A stretch of DNA of 9,607 bases from NCBI GenBank assembly GCA_023427575.1, contig JAEZAY010000367.1:1-9607 (forward strand), written 5' to 3'. A model generated the notes under the pieces. That model was not told where the DNA came from. It ran no database searches and worked only from the letters and a program-made list of their open reading frames with translations. The stretch is from Bacteroidota bacterium (GTDB lineage: Bacteria > Bacteroidota > Bacteroidia > Chitinophagales > Chitinophagaceae). Shown one piece after another: positions 1-7,179 of the stretch (position 1 is its first letter; the number at the start of each line of letters is the position of its first letter). Made by a program: the position numbers and the translations under genes.

Positions 1-496
1 GAATGGAACTGAGCGATTCGTCCTGAAAAATTTCAATCGGGAAAATAGATTCTTTTTGCCGGGTTAAATGAATCTTACCGGGCGGGCAGGCAATGCTATT
101 GCCCATTTCATGACCCTTCCAGTCGCCAATCAGCGCTTCTTCCGATGCATTCAAGGACCAGATCAGATCGTATGTTTTGATACAGGGGGTACAGTATTGG
201 GGAATATTGTATTGCAACACTGCACTTTCTATAATCACCATCCTTTTCGTGGTGGCATTGTAACGCCCTTTAAAAAGGATTTTTGTATACTGATCTTTAT
301 CATAGTAATTGTAGGCCCTTCCCATTAATTGATCGCCGGCATAGGTAATCTGCAATTCCAGTGAATATTCCGGGAAACAGCCACCTGCCACCTGAGTTCG
401 TTTTCCTCTCCAGATGCCTGTTAAATTCTGACCATATGTGAGTGTGGAAAATGAAGAAACAACAAACAGAATTATAAGATAACGGGCAACAGGCAT
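1..496 (-). CDS. Secreted protein with LTGIWRG N-terminal domain (C-terminus outside window)
   Basis: The frame opens with ATG at 496 and stays open for 165 codons to the window edge, so the C-terminus is missing. Residues 1-23 form a Sec signal peptide: a short basic start (MPVAR), a hydrophobic core LIILFVVSSF and a likely signal peptidase I cut after TYG. The mature part begins QNLTGIWRGK, which matches the start of the paralogous product at 1198-1653 (QDLSGIWRGN). This points to a lipocalin-like or small beta-barrel fold, as inferred for such 'SGIW.G' proteins. Four cysteines (two in CTPC, plus one in GGCF and one in IACPPG) fit an exported, possibly disulfide-bonded protein. The segment GDWKGHEMG-x5-CPPGKIHLTR resembles the end of the N-terminal domain, so a second domain may follow outside the window, as in the neighbour. 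The function is unknown. It lies 53 bp downstream of the neighbouring paralogue in the same direction and may share its transcript. Confidence 0.8.
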   Translation of the reverse strand, partial: MPVARYLIILFVVSSFSTLTYGQNLTGIWRGKRTQVAGGCFPEYSLELQITYAGDQLMGRAYNYYDKDQYTKILFKGRYNATTKRMVIIESAVLQYNIPQYCTPCIKTYDLIWSLNASEEALIGDWKGHEMGNSIACPPGKIHLTRQKESIFPIEIFQDESLSSI

Positions 497-549
497 GAAT
501 GAAAATTAGCAACTTTGACCCTCTGGTCAAAAAAATTTATATAAACGGT

Positions 550-1197
550 TTAGCGCTGATCCGGATCGAACTTAAATACAACCACAGCATTCTTTTGCTC
601 GGTGGAAGTGATCCGCACCTCATACCTTTTATCGCCGGCACGCACCACCATCAGGGAAGTATTTGGCGGAATTTCGCCCAGGTTTTCCGCTACCATCACC
701 ACTTCGTGTTCATCTTCGTCTTCATCCAGCGTGAACTTAAAACTGATAGGTTTTTCGGTAAGCCGCTGTTTGTTGATCACAAGCGCATTATTGAGATATA
801 CTGAGATGGTGTCGTTGTCGATGGTTCCGTTATCATACAAATTCACCGTAATTTCTTTCGAATTGGTATATATGGTTTTTACCAGTTCATTCGTTCTGGT
901 TCTTAGCTCTCTGGGAACCACCTTTTTCGGGACCCTTTTTTCCGTTTTTGCTACCGTGTCGACAGGGGCAGTTTTCGGTTCTTCAACAATGGCGGGCCTG
1001 GGTGATTCTTCTTTTTTTTCTTCTACCGGCGGCGGACTGGCTTTTGTAACAGGAGCTTCTTTTTTCGGTTCGGGTTTTTTCGGCGTTACAGGAGGTTTCG
1101 GCGGATTCTTTTTAACCAGAGGCGGCTGTTTCTGCTTTTCTTTTTCGGCCTCCTGTTTCAGGATAAAAGGTTCTTTGTAAAAGTCCGAAGAGTTTAC
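550..1197 (-). pseudogene. Detached C-terminal half of a secreted protein, separated by an in-frame TGA
   Basis: This segment is in the same frame as the gene ending at 1198 and has no stop for 215 codons, ending with TAA at 550-552. It begins VNSSDFYKEPFILKQE, continues through a Lys/Pro/Glu-rich linker of about 75 residues (about 15-90), and ends in a compact domain of about 120 residues. That domain contains LYDNGTIDNDTISVYLNN, LGEIPPNTSLMVV, RYEVRITSTEQKNA and a C-terminal VVFKFDPDQR. I remember domains like this at the C-terminus of Bacteroidota proteins that also carry the N-terminal SGIWRG domain, which supports one original gene of about 367 codons. The segment has no start codon with a ribosome site, no signal peptide and no promoter of its own. 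The first internal ATG (921) would begin inside the end of the linker. It is probably untranslated unless the stop is read through, and the preserved coding quality suggests the interruption is recent, or is a sequencing error. Confidence 0.7.
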
Positions 1198-1653
1198 TCA
1201 TCGCAACATCACCCATCCTTTTCCGCAATTGGATGAATCCTTCGTATTGGTGCTATAAAAAGTTCCTTCCAGAAATTCTTCATCGTTTACTTTGGAATAT
1301 TTCAGAAAGCAGGTCATTACGCAGGCGTCTGAGCCCATGGCCATCCGCACTTCCAGAATTTTCAGCTCTTCCAGGTATACCAGTTTGGTATCGGGGTTGA
1401 TGGTGCCGGTACAACTGGCCTTGCCATAAAATACGGTTGTTTTGTAAGAATAGGTAACGCCTGTAAACTTTTTTGAATTCTGATCAAGCTGCACTTCAAA
1501 TTTGTATCGATCCTGATATCCGGGAATAGATAACATCTTACTGGTACCGGAACCAAAATTACCGCGCCAGATACCGCTTAGATCCTGGCCATACAATGAA
1601 GAAGAAAAAAACGCCAGTGATAATAATATTAAAAATGAACTGACACGATTCAT
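1198..1653 (-). CDS. Secreted SGIWRG-domain protein, N-terminal domain ending at a premature TGA
   Basis: I chose ATG at 1653 (MNRVSSFLILLSLAF) over a TTG nine bases upstream because the signal peptide then has its normal form: a basic start, a hydrophobic core, and a cut after LYG. The 151-residue product carries QDLSGIWRGNF just after the signal peptide and alternating beta-strand-like segments (YKFEVQLDQ, TGVTYSYKT, FYGKASCTG, EFLEGTFYS). Four cysteines (in ASCTG, DACVMTC and SNCGKG) fit an exported protein. The product ends WVMLR followed by TGA at 1198-1200, after which the frame continues openly to 550. This suggests the product is the N-terminal domain of a longer, two-domain protein. 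It is a paralogue of the partial gene at 1-496 and is divergent from thrS. The function is unknown, and a periplasmic or cell-surface location is inferred from the signal peptide. Confidence 0.8.
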   Translation of the reverse strand: MNRVSSFLILLSLAFFSSSLYGQDLSGIWRGNFGSGTSKMLSIPGYQDRYKFEVQLDQNSKKFTGVTYSYKTTVFYGKASCTGTINPDTKLVYLEELKILEVRMAMGSDACVMTCFLKYSKVNDEEFLEGTFYSTNTKDSSNCGKGWVMLR

Positions 1654-1723
1654 CCTGCACAAATTAAAGATTAATGTAACTGAACCGGTAAATATCGGAT
1701 CGCAATGTCTCCAAATTGTTCGT

Positions 1724-1731
1724 TAAATTTG
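1724..1731 (+). promoter_or_regulatory. Candidate -7 box TAAATTTG for thrS-infC
   Basis: TAAATTTG exactly matches TAnnTTTG, the -7 consensus of the Bacteroidota primary sigma factor, and lies in the divergent intergenic region in the thrS direction. No clear TTTG -33 element is visible 17-23 bases upstream, so the match could be chance in AT-rich DNA. If used, transcription would start near 1736-1740 and leave a leader of roughly 85 nucleotides before the thrS ATG at 1824. Confidence 0.4.
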
Positions 1732-1761
1732 CAATTCCTTATAAATTGATCTTGAATGATT

Positions 1762-1779
1762 AGGACTTGTAAAGGTCTT
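1762..1779 (+). promoter_or_regulatory. Hairpin with GUAA tetraloop in the thrS leader
   Basis: AGGACTT (1762-1768) pairs with AGGTCTT (1773-1779) in RNA through seven pairs, two of them G-U, closed by a GUAA (GNRA-type) loop. It sits about 45 bases before the thrS start. In E. coli, ThrS represses its own mRNA by binding tRNA-like hairpins in the leader. Whether anything similar happens here is inference, and no Thr anticodon falls in the correct loop register. There is no U-tract, so it is not a terminator. Confidence 0.3.
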
Positions 1780-1823
1780 TAACAGGATTACTTCGATAAA
1801 GCTAAAAGAAATTGACTAATCGC

Positions 1824-3755
1824 ATGATTAAAATTACACTGCCGGATGGATCGGTGAGAGAATATGATTCCGGAATTTCGGCGCTTTCCATTGCCAGATC
1901 AATCAGCGAGGGCCTTGCGCGAAAAGTGCTTGTGGCCCTGGTGAATGGCGAAGTGTGGGATGCCAGCCGGCCAATACAGCAGGATGTCAGTCTTCGCTTA
2001 CTCACCTGGGAAGATACCGATGGCAAATCAACCTTCTGGCATTCTTCGGCGCACCTGATGGCAGAAGCCATCGAAGCATTATATCCCGGCGTGAAGTTTT
2101 GGGCGGGGCCCGCTTTAGACAAAGGTTTTTACTACGATATGGATCTGGGCGGTCATCAGATCACCGATGAAGATCTTCGGAAGATTGAAGTGAAAATGAA
2201 TGAGCTGGCCAAACAGAACAACCTGTTCGTTCGCAAAGAAATTTCAAAACCGGAGGCGGTTAATTATTTTAATGAAAAAGGCGATGAGTACAAGCTTGAC
2301 CTTTTACAGGGTTTGAAAGATGGGGAGATCACCTTTTATACCCAGGGTTCATTCACCGATCTCTGTCGCGGTCCGCATATTCCTTCCACCGCATTCATAA
2401 AAGCGATTCGCCTTACTAATGTGGCCGGCGCCTACTGGAAAGGAGATGAGAAAAACAAAATGCTGACCCGGGTGTATGGCGTTAGTTTTCCTTCGCAGAA
2501 AGAGTTGGATGAATACCTGCTGATGCTGGAGGAAGCGAAAAAAAGGGATCACCGCAAGCTGGGTAAGGAACTGGGAATTTTTACATTTGATGATGATGTG
2601 GGACCTGGTTTGCCTTTATGGATGCCAAATGGAACCATCGTAATTGAAGAACTGGAAAAGCTGGCGAAGGAAACGGAACAGGCGGCAGGATACAAGCGGG
2701 TGGTAACGCCGCATATTGCAAAAGAAAGCATGTACCTGAAAAGCGGTCATCTTCCTTACTACGAGGATAGCATGTATCCCCCCATGGAACTGGAAGGGGT
2801 GAAGTATTATCTCAAGGCAATGAACTGCCCGCACCATCATAAAATTTTTAGTGCCGAACCCAGAAGCTATAAAGAACTTCCGCTCCGGCTGGCGGAATAT
2901 GGCACCTGTTACCGGTATGAGCAAAGCGGTGAACTGTTCGGACTGATGCGGGTAAGGTGTCTGCACATGAACGACGCTCATATTTACTGTTCGAAGGAGC
3001 AGTTTTATGAAGAGTTCAAAGCGGTGAATGAAATGTACCTGAAATACTTTAAAATTTTCGGGATCGACAAATATGTAATGCGTTTGAGTCTGCATGATCC
3101 GGCCAGGCTGGGTCAGAAATACATCAATGAACCAGAACTGTGGAAAGAAACCGAAACGCTGGTCAGAGATGTTCTGGTGAGAACCAATACGCCTTTTGTA
3201 GAAGTTCCGGATGAAGCGGCATTTTATGGCCCGAAAATAGATGTTCAGATCTGGAGTGCGATCGGAAGAGAGTTTACATTGGCAACCAATCAGGTCGATT
3301 TTGCACAGGGCCGGCGTTTTAACCTGGAATACACCAATTCGGAGAATCAGCCGGAAACGCCGCTCATCATTCATCGGGCGCCTTTGGGAACCCATGAACG
3401 TTTTATTGGTTTCCTGCTAGAGCATTATGCCGGAAAATTCCCGGTTTGGCTTTCGCCGCTTCAGGTGCGGATTTTGCCCATTAGTGATAAGTATCTGGAA
3501 TATTCACAAAGTATTTTGCAGAAACTGAAAAATGCGGATATTCGTGCAGAAGTCGACGACCGGAGCGAAAAAATTGGTAAGAAAATCCGCGACACCGAAT
3601 TGGCCCGGGTACCCTACATGCTGGTAATTGGAGAAAGAGAAATGAATGAAGCGAAAGTATCCGTGCGCAGGCAGGGTAAGGGAGACGCTGGCAGCCAGCT
3701 CGTAGATGAATTCATTTCCGAATTAAAAATGGAAATCAGAGAGAGAATTGCTTAA
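1824..3755 (+). CDS. thrS: Threonine-tRNA ligase
   Basis: This cytoplasmic class II aminoacyl-tRNA synthetase charges tRNA-Thr with threonine using ATP and edits mischarged Ser-tRNA-Thr. The 643-residue length is normal for the full-length bacterial form. ATG at 1824 gives the usual start MIKITLPDGSV; a TTG at 1812 in frame is less likely. Domains in order: TGS (about 1-62); second additional (editing) domain (about 65-230) with H73-x3-H77 and C181-x3-H185; class II catalytic core (about 245-540); anticodon-binding domain (about 545-643). The three zinc ligands that recognise threonine are C335 (AMNCPHH), H386 (NDAHIY) and H517 (IIHRAP). Motif 2 reads YRYEQSGELFGLMRVR, and motif 3 ends in GTHERFIGFLLEHYAG. 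All key residues are intact, so it should be active. There is no strong Shine-Dalgarno, only an A-rich stretch, as is usual in Bacteroidota. infC follows after 79 bp, and the two are probably co-transcribed. Confidence 0.98.
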   Translation: MIKITLPDGSVREYDSGISALSIARSISEGLARKVLVALVNGEVWDASRPIQQDVSLRLLTWEDTDGKSTFWHSSAHLMAEAIEALYPGVKFWAGPALDKGFYYDMDLGGHQITDEDLRKIEVKMNELAKQNNLFVRKEISKPEAVNYFNEKGDEYKLDLLQGLKDGEITFYTQGSFTDLCRGPHIPSTAFIKAIRLTNVAGAYWKGDEKNKMLTRVYGVSFPSQKELDEYLLMLEEAKKRDHRKLGKELGIFTFDDDVGPGLPLWMPNGTIVIEELEKLAKETEQAAGYKRVVTPHIAKESMYLKSGHLPYYEDSMYPPMELEGVKYYLKAMNCPHHHKIFSAEPRSYKELPLRLAEYGTCYRYEQSGELFGLMRVRCLHMNDAHIYCSKEQFYEEFKAVNEMYLKYFKIFGIDKYVMRLSLHDPARLGQKYINEPELWKETETLVRDVLVRTNTPFVEVPDEAAFYGPKIDVQIWSAIGREFTLATNQVDFAQGRRFNLEYTNSENQPETPLIIHRAPLGTHERFIGFLLEHYAGKFPVWLSPLQVRILPISDKYLEYSQSILQKLKNADIRAEVDDRSEKIGKKIRDTELARVPYMLVIGEREMNEAKVSVRRQGKGDAGSQLVDEFISELKMEIRERIA

Positions 3756-3834
3756 TTATTTCATTCCCCGGTGAAATATTATTTAATAAAAAACAGGAAC
3801 CGCTTTTGATCAGGGGACAAAAGCAAACATTATT

Positions 3835-4413
3835 ATGGCATTTCCACCCAGGCAACCGCGGGGAAGTTTTAACCCGCGCTTCAGAAGAGAACAACAACAG
3901 GAACATCGGACTAACCAGATGATACGAGTTCCTCAGGTTAGACTGGTAGGTGACAATGTTGAAGTGGGTGTGTATCCAACGCAGGAGGCACTACGCATGG
4001 CCCAGGATCAGCAACTTGACCTGGTTGAAATTTCGCCACAGGCAGATCCGCCGGTATGTAAAATCATCGATTATAATAAGTTCCTTTACGAAAAGAAGAA
4101 AAAGGAAAAGGAAATGAAGGCCAAGAGTAAGTCGGCGGAAGTAAAAGAAATCCGCTTTACTCCTGGTACTGATGATCATGATTTTGACTTCAAATCCAAA
4201 CATGCGGAAGCATTTCTGAAAGAAGGCAATAAAGTGAAAGCTTATGTGCAATTCAAAGGAAGGGCAATCATGTTCAAGGAAAGAGGAGAGCTACTACTGT
4301 TGAAATTTGCAGAGCGACTGGCGGAAGTGGGCCAGCCCGAAGCACTTCCTAAAATGGAGGGAAAACGGATGCTTATCATTTTTGCACCAAAGGCAAAGAA
4401 AAAATCTACCTGA
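3835..4413 (+). CDS. infC: Translation initiation factor IF-3
   Basis: IF-3 binds the 30S subunit, prevents premature 50S joining and checks the start codon and initiator tRNA. The 192-residue product has the two-domain layout: N-domain (about 24-92, HRTNQMIRVPQVRLVG to DLVEISPQADPPVCKI), a Lys/Glu-rich helical linker (about 86-102, EKKKKEKEMKAKSKS), and a C-domain (about 103-188, VKEIRFTPGTDDHDF to MLIIFAPKAKK). The family signature is present at 76-89 (KIIDYNKFLYEKKK). About 22 residues rich in Pro, Arg and Gln precede the conserved HRxN start; such basic extensions are common in Bacteroidota IF-3. The start is ATG at 3835. IF-3 genes often use the rare AUU for autoregulation; here an ATT lies directly upstream in frame (3832), but ATG is the simpler choice. 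An AGGGGA at 3812-3817 is too far upstream for a standard ribosome site. A terminator follows at 4441, and rpmI and rplT, the usual next genes, are absent. Confidence 0.97.
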   Translation: MAFPPRQPRGSFNPRFRREQQQEHRTNQMIRVPQVRLVGDNVEVGVYPTQEALRMAQDQQLDLVEISPQADPPVCKIIDYNKFLYEKKKKEKEMKAKSKSAEVKEIRFTPGTDDHDFDFKSKHAEAFLKEGNKVKAYVQFKGRAIMFKERGELLLLKFAERLAEVGQPEALPKMEGKRMLIIFAPKAKKKST

Positions 4414-4440
4414 TATAACATCAATGACTAAACGAATAGC

Positions 4441-4462
4441 AAAAGCCCCCGAAGGGGCTTTT
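4441..4462. terminator. Bidirectional intrinsic terminator after infC
   Basis: AAAAGCCCC (4441-4449) and GGGGCTTTT (4454-4462) form a perfect 9-bp stem around a 4-base loop. Read on the minus strand the loop is UUCG closed by C-G, an exceptionally stable tetraloop; on the plus strand it is CGAA. The stem ends in U-rich sequence in both directions. It lies 27 bp after the infC stop and can end infC transcription, with a possible backstop role for the convergent OmpA-family unit. Confidence 0.85.
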
Positions 4463-4519
4463 GGCTTTTAATATGGTTGCAACAAATCCAGAGTCCAATA
4501 GAAATCGGACCCGGCAGGC

Positions 4520-4548
4520 AAAAAAAAGGCCCGGTAAATCCGGACCTT
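4520..4548 (-). terminator. Intrinsic terminator of the OmpA-family operon
   Basis: On the minus strand AAGGTCCGG (4548-4540) pairs with CCGGGCCTT (4534-4526) through 9 pairs including one G-U, around an AUUUA loop, and runs into eight U residues (4527-4520, the first two in the stem). On the plus strand the same site has a C-A mismatch and no U-tract, so it acts for the minus-strand gene ending at 4598. Confidence 0.8.
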
Positions 4549-4597
4549 CCCAAAAATGGGTTACGGGGTTAAACGTACGTTCTGGCCCCCATCAATT

Positions 4598-5917
4598 CTA
4601 CAGTTTAATAAATTCTACCCGCCGGTTATTGGCCTTGCCCACCGCCGTATTATTGCCATCGGCTGGTTCCAATTCTCCTTTCCCATCGGTTTCGATCCGG
4701 GATGCATCGATCGAAAAATGTTTGACCAGGGCAGCTTTAACAGCTATCGCTCTTTTAACGGATAAATCGAGATTTTTTTTATCGTCACCATCCGAATCGG
4801 TATGTCCCACCACCTTTACTTTTACATCATTATTGCTGCTCAGAACAGAAGCAATATCTTTTAATACACCGTACGATTCGGGTTTTATTTCATCACTGTT
4901 TACATCAAATAAGATACCACGGGTTACGAATTTACCTTCTGTTAATAACTTGTTGCGCGTATCCGGCGCACCGGCGGCCAGTTTAAGATTTCCAACCACA
5001 AAATAATCTGGTTCTTTATGAAAATTGCCGGTTGAAAACAGCAGGGTATTATACGATTGCGCCGGATCGAAAGCCCGGGGCAGATCCCAGATTTTGTCCT
5101 CGTTCACATATACCCGAAGCCGCTGGTTTTGCCTCCACACCGCAACATGCGCGATGTTTTTGGTTTTACTATGGAATTGGTGCAGCTTGGTATTATTATC
5201 GACAATATGACTCGACTTGTTTGTAACCAATACCCGCGAAGCGCCATTTTTCATACTTGCGTCCAGTGGATGAAGTGTAAAATGCACGTTTGATTTTGAA
5301 TTCCATCGCAATCTTCCGCTTTCCTCTACATCGGTAATGTATACGGCCAGATTTGTATTGTAATAATCAAAACCTTTGTTCACGGCCACATCAAATTCCA
5401 AAGTGAAGTTTTCGGGAAGCGATTTTATAAATTCGGGATGAAACACCCCTTTTTTGTTAATCCGTAGCCATTTTCCTTCCAGTTCATTCAGGGTAACGAT
5501 CTCACCGGCTGCATCGGTATTCCACCGAAGGGGAAAATCGCCTACGGCATCGGATTCGAAATTTTCCTGCTCGATAATCTTATCGCCCGGGATGAAATCG
5601 TACCGCGAGAAGGCCTGCAAATCAGGTTTGTCTGAGGATGTTGCCGAATTAGTTCCCGCTGTTTTTTCGGTTCCCGTATTTTCAGGAGCCTGATTTTTTT
5701 CCGACTCTTTGCCGCTGGTTTTTTCCGAGGCTTTTTCCGGGGTTTTTGTTTTCGGTTTTTTATCTCCATCAACCGACTTGTCTATTTCCTTTTCAATTTT
5801 CTCAGCTACCTTGTTTTCTACTTTTCTTTCTATTCGCTTTGTTATTCGTTTTATAGCCTGTGCATAAGAACCGGAAGCGATAAAACCTACGACGATAAAA
5901 AGTAGTAATTTTTTCAT
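4598..5917 (-). CDS. Exported LamG-like/OmpA C-terminal domain protein (second of pair)
   Basis: ATG at 5917 gives a clear signal peptide, MKKLLLFIVVGFIASGSYAQ, cut after SYA; an upstream in-frame TTG at 5956 is unlikely. The 439-residue protein continues with a highly charged, coiled-coil-like stretch (about 23-50, IKRITKRIERKVENK and onward), a Lys/Glu/Ser/Thr-rich linker (50-100), a beta-sandwich segment of LamG/concanavalin type (about 104-320, starting YDFIPGDKII), and an OmpA C-terminal domain (about 334-439). The latter holds GHTDSDGDD and VKRAIAV; D374 and R389 have the 15-residue spacing of the Asp and Arg that bind diaminopimelate in E. coli OmpA. It therefore probably anchors to peptidoglycan in the periplasm or under the outer membrane. 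There is no OmpA beta-barrel. It is a paralogue of the product at 5959-7179, lies 41 bp downstream of it, and is probably co-transcribed with it. The partner of the LamG-like domain is unknown. Confidence 0.88.
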   Translation of the reverse strand: MKKLLLFIVVGFIASGSYAQAIKRITKRIERKVENKVAEKIEKEIDKSVDGDKKPKTKTPEKASEKTSGKESEKNQAPENTGTEKTAGTNSATSSDKPDLQAFSRYDFIPGDKIIEQENFESDAVGDFPLRWNTDAAGEIVTLNELEGKWLRINKKGVFHPEFIKSLPENFTLEFDVAVNKGFDYYNTNLAVYITDVEESGRLRWNSKSNVHFTLHPLDASMKNGASRVLVTNKSSHIVDNNTKLHQFHSKTKNIAHVAVWRQNQRLRVYVNEDKIWDLPRAFDPAQSYNTLLFSTGNFHKEPDYFVVGNLKLAAGAPDTRNKLLTEGKFVTRGILFDVNSDEIKPESYGVLKDIASVLSSNNDVKVKVVGHTDSDGDDKKNLDLSVKRAIAVKAALVKHFSIDASRIETDGKGELEPADGNNTAVGKANNRRVEFIKL

Positions 5918-5958
5918 AATGCAGATTAAAGCAGTGAGAAAATAGGGCCTGGACAAAT

Positions 5959-7179
5959 TTAGCTTATTTTCTTAAACTCAACCCGGCGGTTATTGGCTTT
6001 ACCCTCCGGACTGCTATTGTCCTGAATCGGTTTTGTTTCACCATACCCTTTAGCGGAAAGGCGTGATTCATCAATACCCATCTGTACAAGCTGATTCTTA
6101 ACGGCATCGGCCCGCTGCTGCGACAACTTTAAGTTATACGAATCCTCGCCATCGGTATCCGTATGTCCGCCAATCTCAAAGCGCATGGAACTGTTTTCCT
6201 GCATCATTTTCGCAATTCGGTTCAATTCACCCATACTGGAAGGTTTAATAACCGATTTATTATAGTCGAAGGTGATTCCACGCGCAACAAAATTTCCTTC
6301 CGCAGTTGCTCTTTTATACAAATCCATCCCGCCTTCAGCGATCCGTAAATTTTTTATGGCAATCAATCCTTCCGAATGACATCCGTTGGGATTGAATTCA
6401 AGGGTGATATTTCTGGCATTTCCCTTAAAGGCCGGCGTATTGATGGTACGGCTTTCATTAATATACATTTTCAGCATGTTCTTATTCACGGCAATAGCAA
6501 TATGATTCCAGCCGCCGCGCACGAGTTCGTCAGGTACTTCTGAACGAAAATCGCGGTATTCCGATACTTTCTGATCAGTCCACATTTTGGCCGGGGTTTC
6601 ATCTCTGTATTCAGAATTTTTTTCGTCCGATTCGTCGTAAAAGTAAATATTCATCCACCACCATTTTTCCTGATACTGATCTGGAAAATAGGCATCGAAT
6701 TCGATCGTAAAATGATCTGGAAGAACATCCTTTCCATCTTCACTTCCTGTGATCCGGGGAATAATATTGGAGCAGCCGAAAGACTGAATGATTTTTTCTC
6801 CTTTTATTTCGGAAACCTGTACCTGGCCTTTTGTGGTATTGAACAACGAGGGAAATTCTCCATCGGTTTCATTTTGGAGATTGTCTTCAAAAAGCACTCT
6901 TGTTCCGGGAACGAAATCATATTTCGCGTAGTTTTTGATTGGTTCGGATCCTGTGGCCCCAGAACCTTTGCCGCTTGCTCCCGCATCTTGTTCTGTTTCT
7001 TCCTGTATCTCCGGTACTTCTTCCGATTCTTCAGGCTCTTTATCTTTGTTTTTTTTATCGCCGGATTTGTTTTCCAGTTTTTCTTTGGCTTTTTCGCCCA
7101 ACCGGCGGATGATTTGGGCCTGTGTGTCGCCGGCCATGGCCAAAATCAATACAATCAGAAGAAAATTCATTTTTTTCAT
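5959..7179 (-). CDS. Exported LamG-like/OmpA C-terminal domain protein (first of pair)
   Basis: ATG at 7179 gives the signal peptide MKKMNFLLIVLILAMAGDTQ, with cleavage likely after TQA at residue 21; the in-frame extension to 7227 precedes a normal signal peptide and is rejected. The mature 406-residue product has a short basic helix (IIRRLGEKAKEKLENK), an acidic Glu-rich linker (about 45-80), a LamG-like beta-sandwich (about 86-285) that begins YDFVPGTRVLFEDN and includes GGWNHIAIAVNKNMLKMYIN, the typical strand pattern of such domains, and an OmpA C-terminal domain (about 300-406). In GHTDTDG and SQQRADAV, D341 and R356 are the predicted peptidoglycan contacts, again 15 residues apart. A periplasmic, wall-attached role is likely; the ligand is unknown. 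It is the first gene of a two-gene unit with its paralogue at 4598-5917. No convincing promoter was found upstream. Confidence 0.88.
   Translation of the reverse strand: MKKMNFLLIVLILAMAGDTQAQIIRRLGEKAKEKLENKSGDKKNKDKEPEESEEVPEIQEETEQDAGASGKGSGATGSEPIKNYAKYDFVPGTRVLFEDNLQNETDGEFPSLFNTTKGQVQVSEIKGEKIIQSFGCSNIIPRITGSEDGKDVLPDHFTIEFDAYFPDQYQEKWWWMNIYFYDESDEKNSEYRDETPAKMWTDQKVSEYRDFRSEVPDELVRGGWNHIAIAVNKNMLKMYINESRTINTPAFKGNARNITLEFNPNGCHSEGLIAIKNLRIAEGGMDLYKRATAEGNFVARGITFDYNKSVIKPSSMGELNRIAKMMQENSSMRFEIGGHTDTDGEDSYNLKLSQQRADAVKNQLVQMGIDESRLSAKGYGETKPIQDNSSPEGKANNRRVEFKKIS

Noticed and set aside
602..1180. Long plus-strand open frame (192 codons), Ser/Phe/Gly-rich
   Set aside because: It is the antisense image of the Lys/Pro/Glu-rich linker and C-terminal domain on the minus strand; its composition is an artefact of Lys/Glu codons read in reverse.
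1199..1201. ATG overlapping the internal TGA (ATGA) as a restart point for the downstream domain
   Set aside because: That ATG is in a different frame from the 550-1197 segment and reaches a stop after 29 codons, so it cannot yield the C-terminal domain.
1766..1772. CTTGTAA in the thrS leader as a mimic of the tRNA-Thr(UGU) anticodon loop
   Set aside because: In that register the flanking bases (A1765-A1773, G1764-G1774) do not pair; the stable hairpin uses a different register with a GUAA tetraloop.
1812..1823. TTG at 1812 as the thrS start
   Set aside because: It adds MTNR before the conserved TGS start MIKITLPDG; the ATG at 1824 fits the family.
2616..3395. Minus-strand open frame of 259 codons inside thrS
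   Set aside because: It lies fully opposite the well-conserved thrS catalytic core and has no recognisable features.
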